From assembly GCF_014207855.1 (NCBI RefSeq), contig NZ_JACHKZ010000012.1:50744-114743 (forward strand): a stretch of 64,000 nt of DNA. The letters run 5' to 3'. The DNA comes from Comamonas odontotermitis. GTDB taxonomy: Bacteria > Pseudomonadota > Gammaproteobacteria > Burkholderiales > Burkholderiaceae_C. The notes below the pieces were generated by a model, which made no database searches, was not told where the DNA came from, and was given only the letters and a program-made list of their open reading frames with translations. Every line of letters starts with the position of its first letter. Within the stretch, counting starts at the first letter, position 1. Below, in pieces: positions 43,983 through 53,116 of the stretch. The position numbers and the translations under genes were made by a program.

Positions 43983-44591
43983 TCAGCGTTTCTGACCTGG
44001 GGTTTGCACTGCCCCCAAACCTCCGAGAAACAGATCGGCCACAACGGGCGCCATGGTGTCGTAGCTCAAGGCACCATGGGGCTTGAGCCAGGTAAACATC
44101 CAGTTCATCATGCCGAACAGCAGCATGGTGAGCGCCTTGGTCAAACCCGCCTGATCTGTCTGGGGGCGCAGCTCACGCACCGCGCGTGCCACGCTCTCCA
44201 CCACCTGGCGTTCGCCATTCAGTATTCGCTCCTGATCCTCTTCATTCAAGAAACGCACGTCTTCTGTCAGCACCCGGTGCTCGTTGATGGCATGGGCATA
44301 CTCCTGCACAAAGCGCTCGATCAACAAGCGCAGGCGCGGCTCGGCAGGCAGTTGCGGGTCTACGCCATCCACCAGCGCAATCAGCCGCGTAATATGCGCA
44401 TCGCAAATCTCGAGCAGCAGCGCATTCTTGTCCTTGAAATAGTGGTAGAGCGCCGGCTTGGAGAGGCCGCAGGCGCTCGCCACTTCGTTCATCGAGGTTG
44501 CCGCGTAACCAGCGCGGGCAAACAACTCCGCCGCCTGGTGCAGGATATGTTCTCTCTGGTCTTCGTAACCGGGTGCCCGTCCTCGAGCCAT
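43983..44591 (-). CDS. paaR: TetR-family regulator of phenylacetate genes (PaaR-like)
   Basis: A 202-residue TetR protein. N-terminal helix-turn-helix: ILHQAAELFARAGYAATSMNEVASACGLSKPALYHYF region. The C-terminal ligand domain has the RFVQEYAHAINEHRVLTEDVRFL stretch and MMNWMFTWLKPHG. It is the last gene of the paa operon. PaaR-type repressors respond to phenylacetyl-CoA in betaproteobacteria. A palindrome of the type ACCGA-N4-TCGGT lies in the paaG/paaN intergenic region at 51184-51197 and is its likely operator. Confidence 0.85.
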   Translation of the reverse strand: MARGRAPGYEDQREHILHQAAELFARAGYAATSMNEVASACGLSKPALYHYFKDKNALLLEICDAHITRLIALVDGVDPQLPAEPRLRLLIERFVQEYAHAINEHRVLTEDVRFLNEEDQERILNGERQVVESVARAVRELRPQTDQAGLTKALTMLLFGMMNWMFTWLKPHGALSYDTMAPVVADLFLGGLGAVQTPGQKR

Positions 44592-44656
44592 GGCGTCTTT
44601 CCTTGTTGATGGTGGTGGCGCTCATCATGCCTCAAACCATTCTCCCCTCCGGGGTG

Positions 44657-45742
44657 TCAGCGCTCATCAAACGAGAGCACAACGCGCTCTGTCAGCGGGT
44701 GCGCCTGGCAGGTAAGAATGAAGCCATCGGCCACTTCCTTTTTGTCCAGCGCAAAGTTGCGCTCCATGCGCACCTCGCCCTCCACCAGCTTGGCGCGGCA
44801 GGTGCCGCACACACCAGAGGTACATGAATAGGGTACCTCCAAGCCAGCTGCAGATGCCGCATCGAGAATGCTGGGTTGCCCTTTGGTGAACGGAATCTCA
44901 CGCGACAGCCCGTCGCGGATGATCACGATGCGTGCAGCTTCGGCATCCCCTGGCTTGGCTTCGTGCACCACAGCGCCCACGGTGCCAGCGGCCTGCAGTG
45001 CCACACCAAAGCGCTCGATATGAATGCGCTCTTCTGAAACCCCCGCCGCCAGCAAGGCAGCTTCGGCCTCGTCGTTCATCTGGAAAGGACCACAGACATA
45101 GACATGGTCAATGCCCCCGGCCGGTACCACGCTTGCCAGAAATTCACCGATCTTTTCGCGGTTCATCGTGCCACTATTGATCGGCGCATCGGTGTGTTCG
45201 TCCGAGAACACGTGCTGCAGCACCAGGCGCGACATGTAGCGGTTCTTGAGGTCTTCGATCTCTTCCTTGAACATGGTCGAGCGCAACGCGCGGTTGCCAT
45301 AGATCAGCGTGAAGCGGCTGGCGGGTTCACGGGCCAGCACGGTCTTCATGATCGAGAGAATCGGCGTGATGCCGCTGCCACCGGCAATACCCACATGGTG
45401 GCGCGCCGCGTCGCTTTCGATGGGTACAAAGAACCGCCCTTGCGGCGCCATCACCTGGATGGTATCGCCAGGTTGAAGGTGCTCGTTGATCCAGTTGGAG
45501 AACACGCCACCGCGCACCTTGCGCACGCCCACGCGCAGCTCACCGTCGTCCACGCCTGCGCAGATCGAATAGGAGCGTCGCAGATCCTGACCTTCGATAT
45601 TGGCACGCAAGGTCAGGTACTGCCCTTGGGTAAAGCCAAACACTTCACGAAGGTCCTGCGGCACGTCAAACGAAACTACCACCGCCTCTTGCGTGTCGGG
45701 CTCGATCTTGCGCACACGCAGCGGATGGAAACTGATGCTCAT
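44657..45742 (-). CDS. paaE: Phenylacetyl-CoA 1,2-epoxidase reductase subunit
   Basis: PaaE passes electrons from NADPH to the di-iron epoxidase PaaAC. The 361-residue protein has a ferredoxin-reductase-like N-terminal half (GQYLTLRANIEGQDLRRSYSI, FAD binding; GIAGGSGITPILSIM, nucleotide binding; YVCGPFQMND) and a C-terminal plant-type 2Fe-2S domain with C307, C312, C315 and C345 in SCTSGVCGTC and LTCQAHP. It starts 15 bases after paaD. Confidence 0.95.
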   Translation of the reverse strand: MSISFHPLRVRKIEPDTQEAVVVSFDVPQDLREVFGFTQGQYLTLRANIEGQDLRRSYSICAGVDDGELRVGVRKVRGGVFSNWINEHLQPGDTIQVMAPQGRFFVPIESDAARHHVGIAGGSGITPILSIMKTVLAREPASRFTLIYGNRALRSTMFKEEIEDLKNRYMSRLVLQHVFSDEHTDAPINSGTMNREKIGEFLASVVPAGGIDHVYVCGPFQMNDEAEAALLAAGVSEERIHIERFGVALQAAGTVGAVVHEAKPGDAEAARIVIIRDGLSREIPFTKGQPSILDAASAAGLEVPYSCTSGVCGTCRAKLVEGEVRMERNFALDKKEVADGFILTCQAHPLTERVVLSFDER

Positions 45743-45757
45743 AGTGCATTCCTCAAC

Positions 45758-46285
45758 TCAAATAGGCTTGAAGTGCTCGAATGGTTCGCGGCAGGCCAGG
45801 CACCGGTACAGGGCCTTGCAGGCCGTGGCTCCAAAGGCGGACAGCCGCTCTGTCTGCGCGCTGCCGCAGCGTGGGCAGGCCGGTGTTGCGATGTTCATGC
45901 TGCGGCCAAAAAACCGGATTGGCACCGCTGCGTCCTTGTCCACCATGCCTGGGGGCGCGATACCGTACTGTGCCAGCTTGCGCCTGCCTTCTGCACTGAT
46001 CCAGTCCGTCGTCCAGGCCGGTGCCCGGCGCAGGCTCACCCGTGCGGGCCCCAGGCCTGCAGCATCAATGGCTGCCAGCACATCGCTCTCGATCACCTCG
46101 GTCGCAGGGCAGCCCGAGTAGGTCGGTGTCAGCACGATCTCCAGCCCCGCCTCCCCGGCAACCACGTCGCGCACGATGCCCAGGTCGCACACCGATACAG
46201 CTGGCACCTCGGGATCCAGCACGGTGTGGAGCACTTTCCAGGCGGCACTCACCCGGGCTTCCTGCGCAAGGTCAGCGGCATGCAT
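45758..46285 (-). CDS. paaD: Phenylacetyl-CoA epoxidase assembly protein PaaD
   Basis: A 175-residue protein of the MIP18/DUF59 family needed for maturation of the epoxidase. N-terminal VLDPEVPAVSVCDLGIVRDV and LTPTYSGCPATEVIE are the family signatures; the C-terminus holds a CPRCGS and CLAC zinc-ribbon pair. The ATG at 46285 overlaps the paaC stop as TGATG and has AGGAGC seven bases away; an ATG at 46291 is too close to that ribosome binding site. Confidence 0.93.
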   Translation of the reverse strand: MHAADLAQEARVSAAWKVLHTVLDPEVPAVSVCDLGIVRDVVAGEAGLEIVLTPTYSGCPATEVIESDVLAAIDAAGLGPARVSLRRAPAWTTDWISAEGRRKLAQYGIAPPGMVDKDAAVPIRFFGRSMNIATPACPRCGSAQTERLSAFGATACKALYRCLACREPFEHFKPI

Positions 46286-47064
46286 CACCATGCTCCTGCT
46301 GGAAAGGCGCGCTGCAGGTATTGCATGTCGGCCAGGATGAAGCCCATGTGTTCGCTATGGCGTCCACGCTTGCCTTCGCTCAGAAACTGTGACGGAGCCG
46401 GCTCTGCCAACCGAGCCTCGGCCAACACTTCGCGCATTTGTGCGTACCAGTCGTCCTGCAGTGCAGACCAGCGCGGGCCCCAGCCAGCGTCTGCCGCAGC
46501 CTCGTCCGCAGCGTCGGTATCGAACAGCTCAGGCGCATACCGCCACAGCTGCTTGATCGCGCGCTCCATGCGAGTGCGTGACTCGTCCGTTCCGTCCCCC
46601 AGCCGCACGACCCAATCCGCAGAGTGCTGCTGGTGGTAGCGCACTTCCTTCACGGCCTTGGCGGCAATGGCACGCAGCTCCTCATGGCTGCTCTCCACGC
46701 TCACCCGCTCCCACAGCAGCTTCAGCCAGGTGGCAATCATGGTGTTGCGCAGTACGGAGAATGCAAAGTCCCCGCGCGGCAGCTCGGCCAGCGTCACGTT
46801 GAAGTAATCGCGTTCATTGCGCAGGAAAGCCAGCTGGTCTTCGTCATGGCCGCCCCCCTCCACCTGCCCGGCCAGGGTGAGCACGGCGCGCGCCTGCCCG
46901 ATCAGATCGAGCGCAATGTTGGACATGGCAATGTCTTCTTCCAGGATCGGCGCATGGCCGCACCACTCGCTGACGCGCTGGGCCAGGATCAGGCAGCTGT
47001 CGCCAATACGCAGCAGGTATTGCGTCGCAGGTGTGAGTGCTAGTTGTATGGATTCAGCAGGCAT
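46285..47064 (-). CDS. paaC: Phenylacetyl-CoA 1,2-epoxidase structural subunit PaaC
   Basis: Ferritin-like partner of PaaA, 259 residues. It has YLLRIGDSCLILAQRVSEWCG, EDIAMSNIALDLIGQAR, FLRNERDYFNVTL and VKEVRYHQQHSADWVVRLG. The subunit keeps the four-helix fold but contributes to structure more than to catalysis. The ATG at 47064 has GGGAG upstream. It lies between paaB and paaD with tight spacing. Confidence 0.95.
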   Translation of the reverse strand: MPAESIQLALTPATQYLLRIGDSCLILAQRVSEWCGHAPILEEDIAMSNIALDLIGQARAVLTLAGQVEGGGHDEDQLAFLRNERDYFNVTLAELPRGDFAFSVLRNTMIATWLKLLWERVSVESSHEELRAIAAKAVKEVRYHQQHSADWVVRLGDGTDESRTRMERAIKQLWRYAPELFDTDAADEAAADAGWGPRWSALQDDWYAQMREVLAEARLAEPAPSQFLSEGKRGRHSEHMGFILADMQYLQRAFPAGAW

Positions 47065-47078
47065 GGTCTCTCCCGGGA

Positions 47079-47375
47079 TCACATGTGATCCACTTCCTTG
47101 GGCAACTGGAAGAAGGTGGGGTGGCGATACACCTTGTCTTCCGCCGGATCAAAATACATGTCCTTGTCGCCGGGATCGCTCGCCACAATCTGTTCGGATT
47201 GCACCACCCACACGCTGCAGCCCTCTTGGCGACGGGTGTACACATCACGCGCCATCTGGATGGCCATCTTGGCGTCTGCCGCATGCAGGCTGCCGCAGTG
47301 CTTGTGGTCCAGGCCCGCCTTGCTGCGCACAAATACTTCCCACAGGGGCCATTCCTTTTTGATGCTGTCGTTCAT
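47079..47375 (-). CDS. paaB: Phenylacetyl-CoA 1,2-epoxidase subunit PaaB
   Basis: Small bridging subunit, 98 residues: [41 protein letters not shown] (part) and [11 protein letters not shown], all PaaB signatures. The ATG at 47375 overlaps the paaA stop (ATGA); longer in-frame starts run into paaA. Confidence 0.95.
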   Translation of the reverse strand: MNDSIKKEWPLWEVFVRSKAGLDHKHCGSLHAADAKMAIQMARDVYTRRQEGCSVWVVQSEQIVASDPGDKDMYFDPAEDKVYRHPTFFQLPKEVDHM

Positions 47376-48388
47376 GCGGCCTCCTTGATGGCGCGACTCT
47401 GTTGTTTGCGGGCATGGGCCAGCGCTGCTTCGCGCACCCAGGCCCCGTTGTCCCAGGCTTGCACACGGGCGCCCAACCGCTCCTGGTTGCAAGGCCCGTC
47501 TCCGGCAATCACGCGCCAGAATTCATCCCAATCGATGGGCCCATGGTCATGGGCACCACGCGCCTCGTTCCACTTCAGCTCCGGATCCGGCAAGGTGACT
47601 CCCAGGATCTGCGCCTGCTCCACGGTTGCATCGATGAACTTCTGGCGCAGCTCATCGTTGGAGACGCGCTTGATGCCCCAGCGCATCGATTGCGCACTGT
47701 TGGGCGATTGGTCATCGGGTGGGCCGAACATCATGATCGATGGCCACCACCAGCGATTGACCGCATCCTGCACCATGTCCTTCTGTGCCTGGGTGCCGTT
47801 CTTCATCATCGTGAGCAACGCATCAAACCCTTGGCGCTGGTGAAAGCTCTCCTCACGGCAGATGCGGATCATGGCGCGCGCATACGGTGCATACGAGCAG
47901 CGGCAGATCGGCACCTGGTTCATGATGGCTGCGCCATCCACCAGCCAGCCAATGGTGCCGATATCCGCCCACGTCAGTGTGGGGTAGTTGAAGATTGAGC
48001 TGTACTTGGCCTTGCCGCTGTGCAGCGCGTCGAGCATCTGGTCGCGCGATGTGCCCAGCGTTTCTGCCGCCGCGTACAGGTACAGGCCATGACCGCCCTC
48101 GTCCTGCACCTTCGCCAGCAGAATCGCCTTGCGCTTGAGAGTGGGCGCACGGCTGATCCAATTGCCCTCGGGCAGCATGCCGACGATCTCCGAGTGCGCA
48201 TGCTGGCTGATCTGGCGCAGCAAGGTCTTGCGGTAGTGGTCGGGCATCCAGTCCTTGGCTTCGATGAACTCGCCCGCGTCGATACGCTCGTCAAAGCGCT
48301 CCTGCAGACGTGCCTCTTCGGCGGATCGGACGGGCTTGTTGCCGTCCCCCGGCTCTTTACCCATGGTATCCATGGCTTGGGTGTACAT
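47372..48388 (-). CDS. paaA: Phenylacetyl-CoA 1,2-epoxidase catalytic subunit PaaA
   Basis: Di-iron epoxidase subunit of 338 residues. It forms ring-1,2-epoxyphenylacetyl-CoA. Visible: [40 protein letters not shown], the metal-binding [19 protein letters not shown] and [16 protein letters not shown], and [13 protein letters not shown]. The ATG at 48388 is preceded by AGGAGG. It is the first epoxidase gene, 58 bases after paaK. Confidence 0.96.
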   Translation of the reverse strand: MYTQAMDTMGKEPGDGNKPVRSAEEARLQERFDERIDAGEFIEAKDWMPDHYRKTLLRQISQHAHSEIVGMLPEGNWISRAPTLKRKAILLAKVQDEGGHGLYLYAAAETLGTSRDQMLDALHSGKAKYSSIFNYPTLTWADIGTIGWLVDGAAIMNQVPICRCSYAPYARAMIRICREESFHQRQGFDALLTMMKNGTQAQKDMVQDAVNRWWWPSIMMFGPPDDQSPNSAQSMRWGIKRVSNDELRQKFIDATVEQAQILGVTLPDPELKWNEARGAHDHGPIDWDEFWRVIAGDGPCNQERLGARVQAWDNGAWVREAALAHARKQQSRAIKEAA

Positions 48389-48446
48389 GGTGAACCTCCT
48401 CAAATGTGTATGCGATCAGGTAAGTGCGCCTGTCTGGCGAACCCGC

Positions 48447-49763
48447 TCAGCGCGGCCGTTTGTCAAACACGCGCCGGGCCTTGCCGGTCTGCGTACGCTC
48501 GATGCCATCCGGGTCGAACACCCTCACTACCGTGGAGATGCCCACCAGCGTTTTGACGCGGTGCTGCACCCATTGCGCGATTTCACTGCGCTCGCCATCT
48601 GCCATGCCGCGCAGCGCGGGAACCAGTTCGCAATGCACCTCCACGGTGTCAAGCAGCCCTTCGCGGCTGATGTGCAACTGGTACACGCCGGTGAGCTTCT
48701 GGTGCGCCAGCACGATCTCTTCCACCTGGGTGGGAAAGACATTGACGCCTCGGATGATCATCATGTCGTCGCTGCGGCCCACGATCTTGCCCATGCGCCG
48801 GAAGGAGCGCGCCGTCGGCGGCAGCAGGCGTGTCAGATCGCGTGTGCGATAGCGGATGATGGGCATGGCCTCCTTGGACAGCGAGGTGAAGACCAGCTCG
48901 CCCTCTTCGCCATCGGCCACTACTTCGCCAGTGTCCGGGTTGATGATCTCGGGGTAGAAATGGTCTTCCCAGATGACCGGGCCGTCCTTGGTTTCCACGC
49001 ATTCGCTGGCCACGCCAGGGCCCATCACTTCAGACAGGCCGTAGATATCCACCGCATCCAGGCCCGCCTTGTGCTCGATATCCTTGCGCATGGCTTCGGT
49101 CCAGGGCTCGGCGCCAAAGATGCCGATCTTGATCGAACTGGCGGCGGCATCCAGCCCCTGCCGCTGGAACTCTTCCACCAGCACCTGCATGTAGCTGGGC
49201 GTGACCATGATGATGTCAGGCTTGAAATCGGTGATCAGTTGCACCTGCTTTTCCGTCTGCCCTCCCGACATGGGCACCACGGTACAACCGGCACGTTCAG
49301 CGCCGTAGTGCGCGCCCAGGCCGCCGGTAAACAGGCCATAGCCGTAGGCCACATGCACCATGTCGCCCTGGCGTCCGCCAGCCGCACGGATGGAACGCGC
49401 CACCAGGTCGGCCCAGGTGTTGATGTCCTTGAGCGTATAACCCACCACCGTCGGCTTTCCCGTCGTGCCGCTGGAGGCATGCACGCGCGCCACTTGGTTG
49501 CGCGGCACGGCAAACATTCCGAAGGGGTAGTTGTCGCGCAACTCCTTCTTGGTGGTAAATGGGAAACGGGCCAGGTCCTTGAGGCTTTTCAAGTCTGACG
49601 GATGCACGCCCTTGGCATCAAAGGCCTGACGGTAGTGCGGCACGTTGTCATAGGCATGCTGCAGCGACCAGCGCAGGCGTTGCAACTGCAAGGCCTCGAT
49701 TTCATCGCGGCTCGCGGTCTCGATGGGATCGAAGACACTGGCTGGGGAAACACGGTCATTCAT
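48447..49763 (-). CDS. paaK: Phenylacetate-CoA ligase
   Basis: Activates phenylacetate with ATP and CoA, the entry step of the pathway. The 438-residue protein has the P-loop-like HASSGTTGKPTVVGYT, YGYGLFTGGLGAHYGAE, IYGLSEVMGPGVASEC, RYRTRDLTRLLPP, and the C-terminal GKIVGRSDDMMIIRGVNVFP and KARRVFDKRPR. Spacing to paaI is 27 bases. Confidence 0.96.
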   Translation of the reverse strand: MNDRVSPASVFDPIETASRDEIEALQLQRLRWSLQHAYDNVPHYRQAFDAKGVHPSDLKSLKDLARFPFTTKKELRDNYPFGMFAVPRNQVARVHASSGTTGKPTVVGYTLKDINTWADLVARSIRAAGGRQGDMVHVAYGYGLFTGGLGAHYGAERAGCTVVPMSGGQTEKQVQLITDFKPDIIMVTPSYMQVLVEEFQRQGLDAAASSIKIGIFGAEPWTEAMRKDIEHKAGLDAVDIYGLSEVMGPGVASECVETKDGPVIWEDHFYPEIINPDTGEVVADGEEGELVFTSLSKEAMPIIRYRTRDLTRLLPPTARSFRRMGKIVGRSDDMMIIRGVNVFPTQVEEIVLAHQKLTGVYQLHISREGLLDTVEVHCELVPALRGMADGERSEIAQWVQHRVKTLVGISTVVRVFDPDGIERTQTGKARRVFDKRPR

Positions 49764-49790
49764 GGTGAGAACCTCTTGGCATCTTGGCAG

Positions 49791-50249
49791 TCAGTCTTGG
49801 ACGGGCACCGTCGGCCTGCCCTTCATCCGGTACGAACGGCCGCGGAACAAGGCAATCACCTCACCCGCCTGGTTGCAGATTCGTACGTCATACACACCCG
49901 TGCGGCCCGCCTGTGAAACCTCTCTGGCTGCGGCCACCAGCACATCCCCCGGCTTGCCTGGTGCCACAAAATCCACCGACAGGCCCGATGCCACCGTCAT
50001 TTCGTTGTAGCTGTTGCAGGCATAGGCAAAGGCGGTATCGCCCAAGGTGGTGATATAGCCGCCATGGCAGATGTCAAAGCCATTGAGCATGTCACTGCGC
50101 ACCGCCATCTCGATGGTGGCCTCGCCCGGCGCCATGTGGGTTACGCGCATGTCCAAGCCCTGCGCAGCCCGGTCGCGGGCAAACATGCCATCGCGCACAT
50201 GCTCGGCGAGCTGCTGCGAAGTCATCGTGGTGGAAGCGGTGGCATCCAT
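49791..50249 (-). CDS. paaI: Hydroxyphenylacetyl-CoA thioesterase PaaI
   Basis: Hotdog-fold thioesterase of 152 residues with the PaaI motif DICHGGYITTLGDTAFAYACNS, SGLSVDFVAPGKPGDVL and VYDVRICNQAGEVIALFRG (part). PaaI removes CoA from dead-end or trapped intermediates, protecting the CoA pool. The start at 50249 was preferred over upstream ones because it fits the family length. Confidence 0.93.
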   Translation of the reverse strand: MDATASTTMTSQQLAEHVRDGMFARDRAAQGLDMRVTHMAPGEATIEMAVRSDMLNGFDICHGGYITTLGDTAFAYACNSYNEMTVASGLSVDFVAPGKPGDVLVAAAREVSQAGRTGVYDVRICNQAGEVIALFRGRSYRMKGRPTVPVQD

Positions 50250-50277
50250 GGTCAATCTCCAAAAGGAACGGGATGCA

Positions 50278-51108
50278 TCAGCGGTCGCTGAAAGCGGGAG
50301 CACGTTTGGCCATGAAGGCCGATACCCCTTCCAGATAGTCATGGGCGCAGCCCAGACGCTTTTGCTCGCGCGCCTCCAGTGCCAGCGATGCGGAAAATTC
50401 GAGGTTGTCCGCGGCGTCCATGGCGCGGCGCGTGGTCACCAGCGCCTGCGTCGGCATGGCAGCAAGGCGATTGGCGAGAATTTCCACTTCCGTCCAAAAG
50501 GCGGAATCCGGCACGCAACGCCAGATGAGCCCGATGCGCTCTGCCTCGGCTGCGGGTAGCTTGTCGCCTAGCAGCGCCAGGCCGAGCGCACGCTGACGAC
50601 CCACCAGGCGCGGCAACAGCCAAGTGCCGCCACTGTCGGGCAACAAGCCGATCTTGGTAAAGGCCTGGATGAAATTGGCCGACTCTGCCGCCACCACCAG
50701 ATCGCAGCACAGCGCAATATTGGCGCCAGCGCCAGCCGCTACGCCATTGACCGCCGCAATCACAGGAACGGGCATGGCGCGCAGTTGCTCGCACAAAGGC
50801 TTGTAATGGCGCGCGATCAGCACACTCAAATCCGTGGGCGCCTGGCCTGCAGGGGCCGGCGCTGCGCCCTCATCGGCCAGGTCTTGCCCGGCACAGAAAC
50901 CTCGCCCCGCCCCCGTCAGTACCACACAGCGCACTTCGGCGTCAGCAGCCGCTGCCTGCAAGGCAGATGCCAGCGCACGATGCATGGCCTGGGTGAAGCT
51001 GTTGAGAGCCTGCGGGCGATTGAGTGTGATGATGCATACGCCGCCCCGGCGCTCTTGCAGCACCAGCGGTTCGCCGGATGGATTCGTGGTTGGGCTCGCT
51101 TCTGGCAT
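50278..51108 (-). CDS. paaG: 1,2-epoxyphenylacetyl-CoA isomerase PaaG
   Basis: Crotonase-family isomerase of 276 residues that converts the ring-epoxide to the oxepin-CoA. Visible: ITLNRPQALNSFTQAMH, TGAGRGFCAGQDLAD, the oxyanion stretch VNGVAAGAGANIALCCDLVV, FTKIGLLPDSGGTWLLPRLVG with the catalytic aspartate, and FMAKRAPAF at the end. The DSGGTW motif and operon position favour PaaG over PaaF. It is the first gene of the minus-strand paa operon; a PaaR-like palindrome lies upstream. Confidence 0.92.
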   Translation of the reverse strand: MPEASPTTNPSGEPLVLQERRGGVCIITLNRPQALNSFTQAMHRALASALQAAAADAEVRCVVLTGAGRGFCAGQDLADEGAAPAPAGQAPTDLSVLIARHYKPLCEQLRAMPVPVIAAVNGVAAGAGANIALCCDLVVAAESANFIQAFTKIGLLPDSGGTWLLPRLVGRQRALGLALLGDKLPAAEAERIGLIWRCVPDSAFWTEVEILANRLAAMPTQALVTTRRAMDAADNLEFSASLALEAREQKRLGCAHDYLEGVSAFMAKRAPAFSDR

Positions 51109-51183
51109 GTCCGTGCTTTCTACAACGTGGTACCTGGCTGGCTTTTGTCGTTGATGCTGGTCAAAATTCAGCAAATCTCTTTG

Positions 51184-51197
51184 ACCGACCGTTCGGT
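51184..51197. promoter_or_regulatory. PaaR-like palindromic operator
   Basis: ACCGACCGTTCGGT, an inverted repeat with arms ACCGA and TCGGT around CCGT, in the divergent paaG/paaN promoter region. It is followed by A+T-rich TAAATAATATACTAAC. Position and form fit a TetR-type PaaR operator controlling both transcription units. Confidence 0.7.
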
Positions 51198-51348
51198 AAA
51201 TAATATACTAACTCTCAGGTGTTGATGCAAGTCATAAAAGACTCAGAGAAAACCCGCATTTGCCAAAAATTTGTTTTGGCTCATGCCACGGCCCTTTGGC
51301 ATCCATTGCAGCATTCGCACCCTACAACCATCCACCCCGGAGACCTGC

Positions 51349-53004
51349 ATGACCTTGTTTGACAAGCACCGAGCCTTGCTGGACCAAGCCGTCCACGCTG
51401 CCAAGACCCGCGAATACTGGAGCGCCTTTCCCGAAAACCCTTCACCCAAGGTGTATGGCGAAACCGCGCAGGCCGACGGCCAGGCAGCCACCCAGGCATA
51501 TTTCAACGGCGACTTTCCGCTCCAGCAGACCGCAACACGCAGCTGGGTAGCCACCGAGCAATCGCCGTATGGCGTGGCATTGAATGTGCGCTACCCCGAT
51601 TGCGCGCCAGCAGATCTGGTGGCTGCAGCACAGGCAGCAGAGTCGGCATGGCAGGCGCTGGGTGCGCAAGGCCGCGTCGGCCTGCTGCTGGAGGCACTCA
51701 CCCGCATCCACCAGCGCACGCACGAGATCACCCATGCCGTCATGCTGACCAGTGGCCAGGGCCCGATGATGGCCTTCCAGGCGGGCGGCCCGCATGCGCA
51801 GGACCGAGCCCTCGAAGCCATTGCGTATGCATGGATGGCGCAAGCCGACATTCCTGCCACGGCGCACTGGGAAAAGCCGCAGGGCAAGAACCCACCCCTG
51901 GTGATGCAAAAGCATTTTGAGGTGGTGGGCCGTGGCATCGGCCTGGTGCTGGGTTGCGCCACCTTCCCCACCTGGAACACCTATCCCGGGCTGTTCGCCA
52001 GTCTGGCGACCGGCAATCCGGTCATCGTCAAGCCGCACCCCAATGCCGTGTTGCCCATGGCGATCACGATCGCCATCCTGCGCGACGTACTGCGCGAGCA
52101 AGGTATTGACCCCAATGTGGTGCAGTTGGGCCTGTGCCCCCGTAACGAAGACACGCAGGCGCTCGCAACCAACCCTGCTGTAGCGCTGATCGACTTTACC
52201 GGCAGCACCGCCTTCGGCAACTGGCTGCAGAGCAATGCCAAACAGGCGCGCCTGTATGCCGAGATGGCAGGGGTCAACACCGTCATTCTCGAATCAGCCG
52301 GTGACTATGCAGCCACGATGAAGAACCTCGCCTTCACGCTGGCGCTGTACAGCGGGCAGATGTGCACCACGACGCAGAACATTCTGATCCCGCAAGACGG
52401 CATCGCCACCAACGAAGGGCACAAGAGCTTTGACCAGATCGGCCAGGATCTGGGCGCAGCGCTGGCAGCCCTGCTGGAAGATCCTCGCGTGGCCACTGCC
52501 GTGCTGGGGGCGATTGCATCGCCTGCCACATCAGAGCGAATTACGGCATCTGCACAAGTGGGCCGTTTAGTACACGCTTCACAAAAGATAGCGCATCCGC
52601 AGTTTCCACAAGCGGTATTGCAGACGCCACAACTGGTCGCGCTGACCGAGGCCGACAGCGCCATCTACAACCAGGAATGCTTTGGCCCGGTGGCCTATCT
52701 GGTGGCGGTCAAGGATGGTGCGTCAGCCCTGACCGTTGCGCAAAATACCTTGCAGCAGCATGGCGCGCTCACGCTGGGCGTGTACTCACAGAACCCGGCA
52801 TATATCGATCAGGCGGTGCGGGTCAGCCTGCGTGGCAAGGTGGCACTGTCCATCAATCTGACACAGGGCATTTACGTCAACCAGTCGGCGGCGTTCTCTG
52901 ATTTCCATGCCACTGGCGGCAATCCGGCTGCCAATGCCAGCTACACCAATCTGGCCTTTGTGGCAGACCGCTTTGTGGTGGTGCAACGCCGCGCCCATGT
53001 GTAA
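51349..53004 (+). CDS. paaN: Phenylacetate degradation aldehyde dehydrogenase PaaN
   Basis: A 551-residue aldehyde dehydrogenase without the MaoC-type hydratase domain found in E. coli PaaZ. It has GLVLGCATFPTWNTYPGLFA, VKPHPNAVLPMA, the FTGSTAFGNWLQ cofactor loop, and the nucleophile C339 in SGQMCTTTQN, with ESAGDYA further upstream. PaaN oxidises the ring-opened semialdehyde; the hydrolase step must come from a separate enzyme. It diverges from paaG and shares the operator region. Confidence 0.93.
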   Translation: MTLFDKHRALLDQAVHAAKTREYWSAFPENPSPKVYGETAQADGQAATQAYFNGDFPLQQTATRSWVATEQSPYGVALNVRYPDCAPADLVAAAQAAESAWQALGAQGRVGLLLEALTRIHQRTHEITHAVMLTSGQGPMMAFQAGGPHAQDRALEAIAYAWMAQADIPATAHWEKPQGKNPPLVMQKHFEVVGRGIGLVLGCATFPTWNTYPGLFASLATGNPVIVKPHPNAVLPMAITIAILRDVLREQGIDPNVVQLGLCPRNEDTQALATNPAVALIDFTGSTAFGNWLQSNAKQARLYAEMAGVNTVILESAGDYAATMKNLAFTLALYSGQMCTTTQNILIPQDGIATNEGHKSFDQIGQDLGAALAALLEDPRVATAVLGAIASPATSERITASAQVGRLVHASQKIAHPQFPQAVLQTPQLVALTEADSAIYNQECFGPVAYLVAVKDGASALTVAQNTLQQHGALTLGVYSQNPAYIDQAVRVSLRGKVALSINLTQGIYVNQSAAFSDFHATGGNPAANASYTNLAFVADRFVVVQRRAHV

Positions 53005-53020
53005 CGCGGTCTATCGATGA

Positions 53021-53069
53021 AAAAAGCTGCCAGTGCCCATTGATCGGGCGCTGGCAGCTATCATTTTTC
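53021..53069 (+). terminator. Terminator-like hairpin after paaN
   Basis: AGCTGCCAGTGCCC and GGGCGCTGGCAGCT form a long stem around ATTGATC, with A residues before and ATCATTTTT after. The wording (GCTGCCAG...GATAGCTG type) resembles a dispersed repeat that I recall as common in Comamonadaceae intergenic regions. Confidence 0.75.
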
Positions 53070-53116
53070 TAATCTAGACATCACGGCCATGGTGGCCGGC
53101 GCCTTTTGTCTGGCGC

